In this document: positions 54,468 to 64,000 of the stretch, in pieces
Layout: each line of letters opens with the position of its first letter
Position numbering within the stretch: position 1 is the stretch's first letter
From: Oryzias latipes
Taxonomy: Eukaryota > Chordata > Actinopteri > Beloniformes > Adrianichthyidae
Direction: 5' to 3'
Length of the DNA: 64,000 nucleotides
Assembly (NCBI RefSeq): GCF_002234675.1
Contig: NC_019876.2
Span: 25,268,250-25,332,249 of the forward strand
The notes under the pieces: generated by a model
What the model saw: the letters and a program-made list of their open reading frames with translations, nothing else
Told to the model about the DNA's origin: nothing
Databases searched by the model: none
Position numbers and translations under genes: made by a program

Positions 54468-55237
54468 TGCTCTACCGAGTCAGACAGGAGCAGGGGGAGA
54501 CCAAAAGACTCGACAGTCTGAGACTGTGCATTGACTACAGGGGTTTGAATAAAAACACTGTTCCAGACAGGCAACTAGAATCCAGGAGATTCTTGACGGG
54601 CTAGGTGGAAATGCATGGTTTAGTGTGTTAGACCAACGAAAAGCTTACCATCAAGGAAGCATGAGCGAAGACTCAAAAGCATTCACAGCTTTTACAACTC
54701 CATGGGGGTTGTATGAATGGAATAAAAATCCTTTTGGCCCCACAAATGCACCTGCAGCTTTTCAGTGAAGTATTGAGGAAAGTTTAGAGGGCCTGAGAGA
54801 CAAAATCTGTATTCCATACTTGGATGATGCTTTGGTCTACAGTAAAACATTCTTGAAACACATATTGAAAATGTCAGATTGGTCCTGCAACGCCAGAAAG
54901 CCTGGGGAATCAAACTCAGACCAGACAAGACAAGTGTGACCTGTTCAAAAATGAGGTGCGTTATGTTGGGAAATTGATTTCATCTGAGGGGTACAAGATG
55001 GATGACAAGGAAGTGTCAGCAGTGAGGGAACTAAAAACACCCCCCCCCCCCCACCACCAACATCAAAGAGCTGCTTAAACTTTTAGGATTTTTGGGGTAT
55101 TATAGAAGCTATGTGCAAGACTTTTCACGACATGCAAAATGTTTATATCATCTTTTGTCCACAAATGCAGCTCCAAATTCAAGGTCCAACCATCACCCTG
55201 CAAAGGGAGGACAACCCCCTCCACATCAGAAAATTAA

Positions 55238-55352
55238 GCACTTAAATTGTTTTTTTTTTTTTTTTTTTTTATCAGACACTGGGTTTGTTTTGTGTAAAAC
55301 CTACCGACATTGTTTACAATTGTTTGTTTACACAAAACAAACCCAGTGTCTG

Positions 55353-55388
<36 letters not shown>

Positions 55389-55399
55389 AATTTAAGTGC
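55238..55399. mobile_element. fold-back element with TTAA flanks
   Basis: The left arm GCACTTAAATTG, T21, ATCAGACACTGGGTTTGTTT (55238-55298) is mirrored by the right arm ending A33, CAATTTAAGTGC (55327-55399). The loop is about 28 bp. TTAA lies on both sides (55234-55237, 55400-55403). The arms match without mismatch apart from the length of the T/A runs. Confidence 0.8.
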
Positions 55400-55639
55400 T
55401 TAATAGAACTTATAGACACAATGAACTTCATTGAATCACATCAGAAAATTGTTTGGACTGAAACCCATCAGAATGCCCTGAATCATTTGGTAGATGTCCT
55501 AACTAATCCCCGGTGATTGCTTACCTAAGGTTTAAGGAAACATTTATCCTGCACATAAATGCTTCAGAAGAGGGACTTGGAGCTGTTTTGTACCAGAGAC
55601 AGGAGGGAAAACTCAGTCATTGCTTATGGTTCACGAACA

Positions 55640-55772
55640 TTGACACCAACAGAAAAGAACTACAGACTGCATTCAGGGAAACTAGAATAACAGAAAAAAA
55701 CTACAGACTGCATTCAGGGAAACTAGAATAACAGAAAAAAACTACAGACTGCATTCAGGGAAACTAGAATTG
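55640..55772 (+). repeat. three tandem copies of a 43-bp unit in RNase H
   Basis: CTACAGACTGCATTCAGGGA, AACTAGAATAACAGAAAAAA occurs almost three times in succession; the last copy continues as GAATTGGCACTCAAG. It is a slippage expansion inside the gypsy RNase H. Confidence 0.9.
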
Positions 55773-55970
55773 GCACTCAAGTGGGCTGTTACTGACCGAT
55801 TAAGAGACTATTTGTTTTATGCTCCTTCCGTAATAGTGTACAGTGATACTAACCCTGTCATTATGTTTTGAGCACAGCGAAACTGAATGCAACTGGTCAT
55901 CGCTGGGTGTCCGAATTAGCCGACTTGTTATTTATAAATCAGATAAGATTGAACATTTCTGATGAAAAGT

Positions 55971-56908
55971 CTTAAAGGCCTACATTTTACTGTCAGGAAA
56001 GAAGCTTTCATTAGTTTACAGTCTTTTATGTTTTATGGGTGCTGGATGTTGTTTTACCAGTTTTTGCTATCTTGATGTGGATGTTCATTTTTTATCTGTG
56101 TTTTTTCATTTAATTATTATGATTATTATTTAGAGTTTGGAGAAGTTAGTTAATGAAATTTCTGGAGTAGAATAAATGTTCCCCACAGACTAAAATCACA
56201 TCTCTGCTTAAACATTATAACCTGCATGTTTGTCGTTTGTCATTTAAAATGTCACCACTTCCCTGACAAAGCTTCAAAGATCATTTATTAAATGTAAAAT
56301 ATGAATATATTAAATCATAAACCTGAACTTGTGTTAAAATCCAACTTTTTCTGCTTTTAAACTTACCTTTACTATTAAAACTGCTTAACTAAATTTCCCA
56401 TCAGTTTTGCTGTTGTTTCACGATTTCAACAAAAAAAATATGTTTGGAGAAAATCGTCTATTGAACGAAGCTGTCTGCGTGTCGACGTCTTAGAGTCCCT
56501 AAGCGGTCTGTTGATCTCTAAGTGTGTTGTTATAGCAACAATCTGTGCTGTTACAAAGAAGAACCCAAAGCCTGACTGAGCTGTGACACCATGTCGCCAT
56601 GGAGATGTTGATTCGAATAATAACAATGCAGGGATACAGTTTTTACAGTCTAATCAAATCACTAAATCACATGTCAAATCTCCTCTGAACCATTTTCACA
56701 TGTATTGCTGTTTACATCTCTGGGTGGGGGGAGGGGTTGTCAATTTAATTTATTTTATTTATTTAACCGCCACTTTTTGCATATTGAAATACATGTTTGT
56801 TTGTTTTTTTCTATTGTCAGTTCTGTGAACCTTTGTGTGCAGATTAAAACCAGTCTTCTGCAGAACACATGCATGCAGCAGACCAGCAGGCAAGTGTGCA
56901 GAATTCCC
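55971..56908. other. AT-rich unassigned stretch
   Basis: No recognisable gene or element. It lies downstream of the HCN relic's lost end (minus strand), where further HCN exons would be expected; none is recognisable. Confidence 0.4.
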
Positions 56909-57630
56909 CTCCAAAATAAAAGCCATCAGTCATCTTGGTGTCTCTGCTGCGGATGTTGACGCTGACAACGCCGTGATGAATGACGTCCATCTTCTCACCG
57001 TTGGTTCCTTCTCTGGTGATGAAGTCGCCCGGCTGGAAGACCTTAAAGCACAGTTTGGTCAGCATGGAGGGGACAAAGCTGGGATTGGCGTTGGCCAAAA
57101 GTGGCGTGGAGGCCGCACTGTTTGTGACAGTTGAAGAAGATTATTTCCTGAGGCGAAACAGGAAAGGGTTGTAGACATTTTTTACTGAGGCAAAGGCTTG
57201 GGATGAACATTTCATTGTAAAAGCAGCTTAGTGCTCTGTTGATAAGGTTCTCTGCCCTCATGAAGCAATAACTAATCAGTTTACATGACTCTTAACGTTA
57301 TCATGCAAAGAAAGACGGCTGGATTATATCATTAATTGTATGTGAATCATTCAAACAAGGATGTTCTCATATATTTGTTTCAACAAAAAGCAACCAAAAA
57401 ACTCAAACACATTTAAATTAAAGTTTACATTTTATTTGCAGTCTGTAAATGAAACTAAAGGTGAATCTTTTTTCTTTCAGTGAGTCTGTTCATTTCTGTC
57501 TGTTTCTGGTGTCTCACCTCTCACAGACGCTCATTCAGCTCCTCCAGAATGTTCTCCTCATCAAACATGTAGCCCTGATGATGGTGTTCATGGTCATCGT
57601 GGAGCATCTCCTTGGCATCCCTTTGGGTTC
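56909..57630 (-). pseudogene. HCN channel (cyclic-nucleotide-binding region) relic, two exons
   Basis: Exon 1 (about 57630-57518) encodes AKEMLHDDHEHHHQGYMF, DEENILEELNERL, matching the C-linker of HCN channels (RIHDYYEHRYQGKMFDE as I know it). It ends GAG before the donor GTGAGA. Exon 2 follows acceptor CGCCTCAG and starts at 57147: EIIFFNCHK, then [53 protein letters not shown] (start of the CNBD). Lesions: CTG-TGA-GAG in exon 1 (a stop where HCN has Arg), a one-base insertion near 57123, and GG instead of a GT donor after TTTGGAG (about 56908). Flanking exons are not seen. Retained intron structure argues for a decayed gene copy, not a retrocopy. Confidence 0.8.
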
Positions 57631-58194
57631 ATAAATCCACATTTGGTTCATTCCACTCAGAGTTTCCAGCAGCGCTCTAAAAATTTAAACATTTACGTGA
57701 TAATCTTAAGATAAAAAGATGGTTTAGTACGTATACTTAGCCTGTTTCTACATAAAATATCCTATTTGCAGAAACATTCTTAAGATTTATGTGCAAGATC
57801 AAAATAAGCTACCAAAATAAAAGTGTTTCCTGTTTTAATAATAAAAGCTTTCTTGTTTAAATGTATTTTATTTGTCACTTTAATACAGACTCAGTTTAGT
57901 CTGTAATAAAACTCAGGCCGTCAAGGCCTTCAAGGCCTTCTCTGTAGGCCTAAAAAATATCTAAAAATATTAATCTATGACTTTTTATCTCTTAAATTTA
58001 CAAGATTTTTTTTCTCGTAAATTCATAAGATTTCTTTCTTGTTAAATTACGACTTAAGGTCATAATATAAAAAAATGTTTTGGGAAACTGGCCCTAAAAC
58101 TGGTTAACCTCATTGCACAATTGCCACAGTCACATTTGAATGTTTTTGAAAAGCACGTTCTAATAATTTTTTTGTGCACTGCATTGTTGTTACT
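57631..58194. other. AT-rich unassigned stretch
   Basis: Upstream (minus sense) of the HCN relic; no further HCN exon was recognised. AAGGCC direct repeats occur at about 57917-57948. Confidence 0.4.
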
Positions 58195-58290
58195 CTTTCG
58201 GCTTTTCCCATCAGGGGTCGCCACAGCAAACGAGTCGCATGGTAAACTTGGCAATGTTTTACGCCGGATGCCCTTCCTGACGCACGGCAT
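58195..58290 (-). mobile_element. SINE fragment, same family as 13198-13413
   Basis: TTTTCCCATCAGGGGTCGCC, ACAGCAAACGAGTCGCATGG and TTTTACGCCGGATGCCCTTC, CTGACGCACGG correspond to the 3' half of the SINE at 13198-13413. The tRNA-like head is missing. Confidence 0.75.
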
Positions 58291-58374
58291 AATAACAATA
58301 AAAGAATCTGATTCGGATTTTTATCCTTATGCAAAAATTAAATTTTGGCCAAAAATGTAACTTAGGCATTCAGT

Positions 58375-58582
58375 AGATGTCCGTCAGGGTGGGGAGAGGG
58401 CGCCCAATGATTTTCTGAGGCGTCTCTTTTTATCCGCGGCCGTGCAGCTGCCGAACCAAACAGTTATGCAGTAAGTGAGCAGGCTCTGGATGGATGACTG
58501 GTAGAAGGACAGCAGCAGGTTGGTGCTGATGTTGCTCTTCCTGAGGACCCTCAGAGTGGAGGAGAGGTGGGGGCCAAGTCTC
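58375..58582 (-). mobile_element. LINE RT C-terminal scrap, same family as 46381-49697
   Basis: On the minus strand LRVLRKSNISTNLLLSFYQS, SIQSLLTYCITVWFGSCTAA and DKKR match LRVLRKNKIKTNLLLPLYQS in the intact copy, including the ATTGGGCGCCCTCTCC end. A frame change follows DKKR. Confidence 0.75.
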
Positions 58583-58584
58583 AC

Positions 58585-58680
58585 AGGCTGTGTCCGAATT
58601 ACCGCCCTAACCCCTATATAGTGCACTATATAGTGCGGTCGCCATTTTGTAGTGCTGTCCGAATCTACAGTTCAAAAATC
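58585..58680. repeat. MITE-like repeat, second copy of the 3789-3950 family
   Basis: TGTCCGAATTACCGCCCTAA, CCTATATAGTGCACTATATA, GCGGTCGCCATTTTG and TGTCCGAATCTACAG. It abuts the L1 leader that starts just right of it. Confidence 0.5.
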
Positions 58681-58882
58681 AGAGGAGGAGCTAAGATGGC
58701 GGTCCGTGCGGTCAACTTTTTGTGAGCTGCTACGGTCCGGTCCCAAAATATCCCTTTTGACCTCATTTTCAAACTGCTGAACTAGTTTTGCTTTTTTTTT
58801 GTATTACTCTCAAGTCTTACCATTGTAAAGGGACAAGAACGAACTGAGAAAAACAACAACGGCAATATTAAGAGCTCCTAGA

Positions 58883-59710
58883 ATGCCACGGGAAAAGCCT
58901 GTATCGGAGAAGCCGACTCCCGCATCCAAAAACCCAGAGATGACAACACATGACCACGAATACGCCATGGAAGTTTCCTCGCTGTCTACTAAAAGGAAAA
59001 CCCCGGTTACACCCACTAAACCCTCCGTTCCACCTAACAAGGTAGTCATCTCTAACAAAAGTGATGCCGAGTTGTCAGCATTAACTGCCGCCATCGAAAA
59101 ACTGACTGCGAGATTTGACGACTTTGACGGCAGACTTCGGGAAAACTCTGTGATTCTGGCTAATCTGACGAAGATCACTGAGGTAAACGCTGCTGATATA
59201 AAGGACTGTAAATCCAAAGTGCACAATTTGGGAAAAGAAGTTTCTGTGCTGAGGAAAGAAAATGATGACTTAAAAGAGAGGGTGGTGGAGATGGAGCGAT
59301 ATAAACGGCGCTGGAACCTGAAGTTACAAGGTTTGAAAGAAAAAACCGAGGAAAACACCCGCAAAGAAGTCCTGGAGATCCTGGCAAAGATCGCGCCACA
59401 GCACACATCGGTGTTGGAAATGGTTGTGGATACAGTACATCGGCTGGGGAGGAAAGAAACCGGGAGGCACCGCCAAATTATCATCCAGTTCTCCATGAGG
59501 CACTACCGCGACATCTTCTGGAAGGTTTCTAAGGATGCAAGGGTTTGTCAAGAGTTGGGAATCTTCTTCAAGCAGGATTTCTGTAAAGCTGACCGAGAAG
59601 CAAGAGCTGCTGTCTGGCCCAAAATGGAGAAAGCGAGAGCTGCGGGACAGAACGTGTACTATCGAGGCCACATCGGGTACGCTAATGGAGTCCGTCTGTT
59701 TCCAGACTAG
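58883..59710 (+). CDS. L1 ORF1 protein, intact 275 aa
   Basis: It starts at ATG 58883 (MPREKPVSEKP). A coiled coil runs about 55-140 (LSALTAAIEKLTARFDDFD, LRKENDDLKERVVEMERYK). An RRM-like region follows at about 140-205 (RRWNLKLQGLKEKTEEN, VDTVHRLGRKETGRHRQII). The C-terminal domain is about 206-275 (KADREARAAVWPKMEKARAA, GHIGYANGVRLF). ORF1p trimers coat the L1 RNA and act as a nucleic-acid chaperone. No stop or shift is seen. Confidence 0.88.
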   Translation: MPREKPVSEKPTPASKNPEMTTHDHEYAMEVSSLSTKRKTPVTPTKPSVPPNKVVISNKSDAELSALTAAIEKLTARFDDFDGRLRENSVILANLTKITEVNAADIKDCKSKVHNLGKEVSVLRKENDDLKERVVEMERYKRRWNLKLQGLKEKTEENTRKEVLEILAKIAPQHTSVLEMVVDTVHRLGRKETGRHRQIIIQFSMRHYRDIFWKVSKDARVCQELGIFFKQDFCKADREARAAVWPKMEKARAAGQNVYYRGHIGYANGVRLFPD

Positions 59711-60018
59711 TTGTGTTGTTGTTTTTTTTATTCTTCTTTACTAGTTTGGAGTTAACTACCATAAATGCTTTGTTCTTAAAGCATAAACCTCATTTGCTCC
59801 GTTTTTTCCACACCTTAAGTTCACAGAGGAAAGTGAAACTCTGTTGTTGTTAACTTGAAAGTTATAAGTTCTAAAGTATTTTTTCTAAAAGTTTGAGGTC
59901 TAGTTCTGCATTACAATGTTGTTTGGGATCTGAATTCCAACCGCTAACTTTCACCTTCAGTAACTAGCTAAGTAAGTAACTTTTTGTTCATTTTTGTGTT
60001 ATTGTTTTTTTGTGTTTC

Positions 60019-63000
60019 ATGTCTAATTTTAACTTTGTTTCTTTAAATGTTAGGGGTTTACGAGACAATGTAAAAAGAAAATCTATGTTCCTATTCTGTA
60101 AAAATGTGAAAGCCAGCTGCATTCTACTGCAGGAAACTCATTCTGTTAAAGCAGACGAACAGTTTTGGTCTAATCAATGGGGAGACAAAATCCTATTCTG
60201 TCACGGTACAAACAAATCTTCTGGAGTTGCTTTGCTCTTTAAAAACTGTTCGTTCAAAGTGATTACCCGTATCTCTGATGATGACGGTCACTGGCTCATC
60301 TGTGTTCTTAAAACTGATGATGGTTTTCTGATCCTATGCAATGTCTATGGCTATAATATTCCTAGTCAAAACAAGTTATTATTAACGGAAATTGCAAAAC
60401 ATGTCAAACTTCTCAATCACAAGTACTGTACAAATACTGTAGTAATTGGTGGTGATTATAACATGGTTCTAGATGAATGGCTGGATAGAGTACCCTCAAA
60501 GTTCAATACCCATCATATTAATCCAACTTTACGGGACTTTTGTCTTGATGTTAATGTTTCTGACCCCTGGAGGATTAAAAATCCTCTCAGACAAACATTC
60601 TCTTGGTTCAAGCCTAATGGATCATCAAAATCTCGTATTGACTTCTGGCTAGTCTCAAATAACCTTCTACAAAACAAAATAGACGTTAACATCTCAGCAG
60701 CTCCCCTTACTGATCACTGTTTGATTGAACTTAATGTCAGCTCTCAAATCCAAAAATCCTTTGGAAGAGGCTACTGGAAATTTAATTCTTCACTTCTCAC
60801 TAATGAAACTTTCTGTAATGCTGTTATTGAATTATTAGAAACAATAAATAGTGATTCAACCCTAAAATCTTACACTGATAAGTGGGAATTCTTTAAATTC
60901 AAAGTACGTCAAACTGCCATTAAACATAGCAAATTAATTGCAAAACATTATAAGCAAAAAGAAACTGAAATTTTGACTGAGTTAAATCAGATTTGTTCCA
61001 AGCCTGTTTTCAACGAGGATGATAAACAACGCAGAAGCATTTTACAGTGTTCTCTTGACGATATTTATATTAAAAAAGCGAAAGGAGCCTTCATCAGATC
61101 CCGAGCAAAATGGGTGGAGCTTGGTGAAAAGAGTACTTCTTATTTCTGTAATCTAGAAAAGAAGAGGCAAGAGAAGAATGCTATAAAGAAACTTCATATT
61201 AATAATCAATTATGCTCTGATCCTCAAATGATTTCTAAAGAAATAAGTTCATTTTATAGTAATTTGTATTCGTCATCTTATTCCGAATCCCATAATAATA
61301 CTTTTTTCCAGACAATTAAAGATTTCATTCCTAAGATTGATGACAATTTTAGAAATTCTTGTGATTCAGAAATAACTTTGCAGGAATTAGAGAAGGCTTT
61401 AAGCTGTCTGTCCAAGGATAAAGCTCCAGGATGTGATGGACTGACCAGTAACTTTTATAAATTCTTTTGGGAGCATATCAAAGATTTAATTTTTGAAATG
61501 TTTAAAGAAATTATTCAAAATGGGTCTCTAACACATACAATGAAACAGGGTGTAATCACCCTTATTCCCAAGCCGGGTAAAGACCCAACATTTCTAGATA
61601 ATTTAAGGCCTATAACTCTTTTGAATACTGACTATAAGCTTCTAACGCATATATTTTCAAACAGATTCAAGTCAGACATAACCCAAATAATCTCTGAAAC
61701 GCAGTCCGGTTTTATTAAAGGTCGCTCAATTCATAATAACTTACGTCTTGTTCTGGATATGATTGACTATGAACATCTCATAGATACAGACGGTTTTATT
61801 TTATTTTTAGATTTTTACAAGGCCTTTGATATGATTGAGCATAATTTCATGTTTCAAACTTTGCAATTCTTTGGTTTTGGTAACAAATTTATTAATACAG
61901 TTAAAACTTTTTATTATGAAACCAGTAGTTCTGTTTGTTTACCTCAGGGGACGTCTCACAGATTTAACATCAGCAAAGGTATAAAACAAGGTTGCCCAAT
62001 TTCACCCCTTCTTTTTATTGCAGCAGCAGAAATGCTGTCTTTGCTCATCAAACATACTGACTTTGGTAAGCTGACAGTTGCAAATGCTGAATTTTCAATA
62101 AGCCAACTAGCCGACGATACAACAATTTTCCTTAATAATCTTCATGACATCCCCAAGATTCTTAAAACGATTGACTTCTTTTCAAAAGCTTCAGGCCTCA
62201 AATTGAACCTAAACAAGTGTGAGATCTTACCCATTAAACCATGTACATTATTGAATGTTTATAATATTCCCATTAAATCCACAGTTAAATACCTCGGAAT
62301 GCATATAACTAAAAACAAAACAGACTTGGAAAAACTGAATGTTTGGGACAAATTAGAGAAATGTTCGACTCTGCTGAATAACTGGGCACAGAGAGATCTT
62401 TCTATTTTTGGTAGAATTCTCCTCACCAAAATTGAAAGCATATCCAGATTCATATATCCCACCTATTCTATAGGTGTCCCTAAACAAGCCATCAAATCTA
62501 TTAATCAAGTCAATTTTAACTTCATATGGAAAAGGAAAACACACTATGTTAAACAAGGTACGCTGACTAAAAAATATGAAGATGGAGGTCTTCAAGCCAT
62601 AGACTTTAACAGCCTTAATGGCACCTTAAAAATAAACTGGTTAAAATCATTTATTAGGAATCAAAATAGTATTTGGTTCATTGTTCCTAATAAAATATTT
62701 TCCAGCCTAGGAGGGATCCAATTTTTACTCAGTTGTGATTTTGATAATAAGAAACTTCCCATCCAACTCTCGTCTTTTCATCAGCAAGTTCTCATGTATT
62801 GGAAGCTCATTTATAAACACAATTACAGCCCACACAACACTCCCATATGGAACTGCAGATACATCACTATCAGAAACAAATCCATCTTTGTTCCAACATG
62901 GTTTGAAAATGGAATTTGGTCTTTAATGCATCTTCTTAATGACAATGCCACTCTCATGTCTTTTGATGATTTCACAGCTAAATATGGTTCACTAACGAAT

Positions 63001-63747
63001 AGAAAAGATTTTGAAAAAATTAAGGCCATTCCTCAAAATGTTGTGAGCTCAGTTTCTGATCTGTTTCATAATGACATCTACAGACATCCTACTGTCCCCA
63101 AGCTTCTGATTAATGGACACAACATAGCAACTGCCAAACTCCCAAACCTTCAAATCAGAGGATATTTTAATGTAACGTCCTTTCCCTACATCTCAAATCC
63201 AAATTATATAACCCAATATTTTAATCATTCAAAAAAGAAACAAATACGAACTAAATATTTAAAACTCCCCATTCCTCCTAAAGCCAAGGAAGTTCACTTT
63301 AAGACCTTTTCAGGTATTTACCCTTCCAAGGAATTATTAAGAAAACGGTTTGGAATTCCTGAAAATTGTTGTTCTTTTTGTCATGTGGAGATTGAAACAA
63401 CTGAGCATCTTTTCTTTGAATGTTTTTATTCTGATGTCTTTTGGAATAGTTTAAATTATTGGCTTTTCCCCAAGATTCCACTTTTAGCAGACTTTTCTAT
63501 TAAGGATATCATTTTTGGGTTTATTTTAGAAAACAAGAACACAGAACTTCTTCTGAATGTTGTAATTATTTTGGGTAAATTCTATATACATAAATGCCGT
63601 TTCCTTAAAATCAAACCATTTTTTTCTACATTTCATAAAGAACTCTGCTCTTTTTTTTCATCTGTAAACTTCATGGAAAACAAACTTGCTATGGAACTTC
63701 AAAGTATCATATGTAAATTACAGCTTCTTGATAGCCCCCTAAGTTAA
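60019..63747 (+). CDS. L1 ORF2 endonuclease-reverse transcriptase, intact 1242 aa
   Basis: The first ATG is at 60019 (MSNFNFVSLNVRGLRD). Endonuclease residues are present: N10, E39 (LLQETHS), VVIGGDYNMVLDEWLD, SKSRIDFWLVSN and LTDHCLIELN. RT: NGSLTHTMKQGVITLIPKPG, ILFLDFYKAFDMIEHNFMFQ, KGIKQGCPISPLLF and SQLADDTTIFLNN (DD at 699-700). A C-terminal zinc knuckle has the form CX2CX8HX4C (CSFCHVEIETTEHLFFEC, near residue 1118). The enzyme nicks the target and reverse-transcribes L1 RNA in place. The intact length suggests a recently active copy. Confidence 0.92.
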   Translation: MSNFNFVSLNVRGLRDNVKRKSMFLFCKNVKASCILLQETHSVKADEQFWSNQWGDKILFCHGTNKSSGVALLFKNCSFKVITRISDDDGHWLICVLKTDDGFLILCNVYGYNIPSQNKLLLTEIAKHVKLLNHKYCTNTVVIGGDYNMVLDEWLDRVPSKFNTHHINPTLRDFCLDVNVSDPWRIKNPLRQTFSWFKPNGSSKSRIDFWLVSNNLLQNKIDVNISAAPLTDHCLIELNVSSQIQKSFGRGYWKFNSSLLTNETFCNAVIELLETINSDSTLKSYTDKWEFFKFKVRQTAIKHSKLIAKHYKQKETEILTELNQICSKPVFNEDDKQRRSILQCSLDDIYIKKAKGAFIRSRAKWVELGEKSTSYFCNLEKKRQEKNAIKKLHINNQLCSDPQMISKEISSFYSNLYSSSYSESHNNTFFQTIKDFIPKIDDNFRNSCDSEITLQELEKALSCLSKDKAPGCDGLTSNFYKFFWEHIKDLIFEMFKEIIQNGSLTHTMKQGVITLIPKPGKDPTFLDNLRPITLLNTDYKLLTHIFSNRFKSDITQIISETQSGFIKGRSIHNNLRLVLDMIDYEHLIDTDGFILFLDFYKAFDMIEHNFMFQTLQFFGFGNKFINTVKTFYYETSSSVCLPQGTSHRFNISKGIKQGCPISPLLFIAAAEMLSLLIKHTDFGKLTVANAEFSISQLADDTTIFLNNLHDIPKILKTIDFFSKASGLKLNLNKCEILPIKPCTLLNVYNIPIKSTVKYLGMHITKNKTDLEKLNVWDKLEKCSTLLNNWAQRDLSIFGRILLTKIESISRFIYPTYSIGVPKQAIKSINQVNFNFIWKRKTHYVKQGTLTKKYEDGGLQAIDFNSLNGTLKINWLKSFIRNQNSIWFIVPNKIFSSLGGIQFLLSCDFDNKKLPIQLSSFHQQVLMYWKLIYKHNYSPHNTPIWNCRYITIRNKSIFVPTWFENGIWSLMHLLNDNATLMSFDDFTAKYGSLTNRKDFEKIKAIPQNVVSSVSDLFHNDIYRHPTVPKLLINGHNIATAKLPNLQIRGYFNVTSFPYISNPNYITQYFNHSKKKQIRTKYLKLPIPPKAKEVHFKTFSGIYPSKELLRKRFGIPENCCSFCHVEIETTEHLFFECFYSDVFWNSLNYWLFPKIPLLADFSIKDIIFGFILENKNTELLLNVVIILGKFYIHKCRFLKIKPFFSTFHKELCSFFSSVNFMENKLAMELQSIICKLQLLDSPLS

Positions 63748-64000
63748 GATTAATTACAATGTCTATGTAACCCCCCCCCCTTTTTTTTTTTTTTTAATTT
63801 ATTTTTTATTTTAATGTCTTGTATTTATTTTATTTTATTTTTCTGTATTATTGGTAAAAAAAAATTATATTGTCTTTATTCTGGAAAAAAAAAATATCAA
63901 CAGTATTCGAATTTCAGAGAAGCAAAAAGCAATCAGAACATTGTCTGTATGTGATAGATTCAGTATTTTTTCATAGAGTTTAACCCCCTGGCTTATTTCT

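Larger units (their letters stand above)
54500..55970 (+). pseudogene. gypsy RT (rest) and RNase H, heavily broken
   Basis: RT resumes with SLRLCIDYRGLNKNTVPD, then WFSVLDQRKAYHQGSM, TPWGLYEWNKNPFGPTNAPA and IPYLDDALVYSKTF (catalytic YLDD about 54817-54828), FKNEVRYVGKLISSEGYKMD and LLGFLGYYRSYVQDFSRHA. RNase H pieces follow at 55440-55860 (VWTETHQNALNHLVDVLT; TEKNYRLHSGKLE; LALKWAVTDRLRDYLFYAP). A fold-back element (55238-55399) and a tandem triplication (about 55640-55770) disrupt it. Integrase and the 3' LTR were not found. Confidence 0.78.
58681..64000 (+). mobile_element. L1/Tx1-type LINE, full coding capacity, 3' end off window
   Basis: The 5' leader starts near AGAGGAGGAGCTAAGATGGC; ORF1 and ORF2 are both intact, 308 bp apart. 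The 3' UTR carries C/T and A runs (63768-63890). It continues, because TTTAACCCCCTGGCTTATTT near 63980 matches the internal part of the L1 3' end at 13621-13860. No target duplication can be tested in the window. Confidence 0.88.

Noticed and set aside
55092..55516. Frames containing poly-Phe and poly-Lys
   Set aside because: Caused by the T and A runs of the fold-back element.

Overview
The window looks like an accessory, transposon-saturated stretch of a teleost fish genome, probably a percomorph and possibly medaka-like. The evidence is spliced vertebrate exons of acox3, CR1/L2-, Rex3- and L1/Tx1-type LINEs, Ty3/gypsy and BEL/Pao LTR elements, hAT, Tc1 and TTAA MITEs, tRNA-derived SINEs, and a long (GATA)n array. 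There is no prokaryotic or viral-genome organisation. The species call is inference from element types.

Host genes are few. (1) The last five coding exons of acox3 (peroxisomal acyl-CoA oxidase 3) lie on + at 634-2362, with an antisense L2-like LINE in the intron on the left edge. (2) An intact single-exon coiled-coil gene lies on + at 7160-8152. I do not recognise its family; it carries two LC8-like motifs and a basic, cysteine-containing MARCKS-like tail, and paired X-boxes sit about 0.5 kb upstream. (3) A decayed two-exon relic of an HCN channel cyclic-nucleotide-binding region lies on - at about 57630-56909, with a nonsense codon, a frameshift and a lost donor site.

Layout by region. 4.5-6.4 kb: a Tc1 fragment joined to a satellite, a dead L1/Tx1 element with a nested TTAA MITE, and a LINE scrap. 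9.4-12.7 kb: a Rex3/RTE tail with target duplication, a hAT derivative, a deleted LTR element with target duplication, and a Tc1 MITE hairpin. 12.9-23.4 kb: a roughly 55-bp satellite whose units carry DR1 nuclear-receptor motifs. It is split by a SINE, an L1 3' end, a PIF-like TIR element, a hAT element and a 6.1-kb gypsy element with two 757-bp LTRs. 23.5-27.0 kb: a decayed minus-strand LINE with a nested MITE. 28.5-29.1 kb: a piece of a VNTR-bearing dispersed family.

30.1-38.95 kb is a nested stack: a BEL/Pao relic is split by a chromodomain gypsy element (31201-38258, target duplication GTATT), whose 5' LTR is itself split by a LINE ending in about 63 GATA units. 39.05-44.29 kb is a tandem duplication of a 2.5-2.7 kb unit. 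Each copy contains a higher-order 18-bp minisatellite, a 262-bp gypsy LTR and a gag start. The gypsy element that follows (44.1-56 kb) is split by an intact 989-codon LINE (46381-49697) and by a BEL/Pao element (49.94-54.47 kb), and it contains a TTAA-flanked fold-back hairpin. From 58.7 kb to the right edge lies an L1/Tx1-type element with both ORFs intact and a 3' UTR that runs off the window.

No rRNA, CRISPR or confident tRNA gene was found. Family names for transposons rest on recognised motifs, not on database searches.
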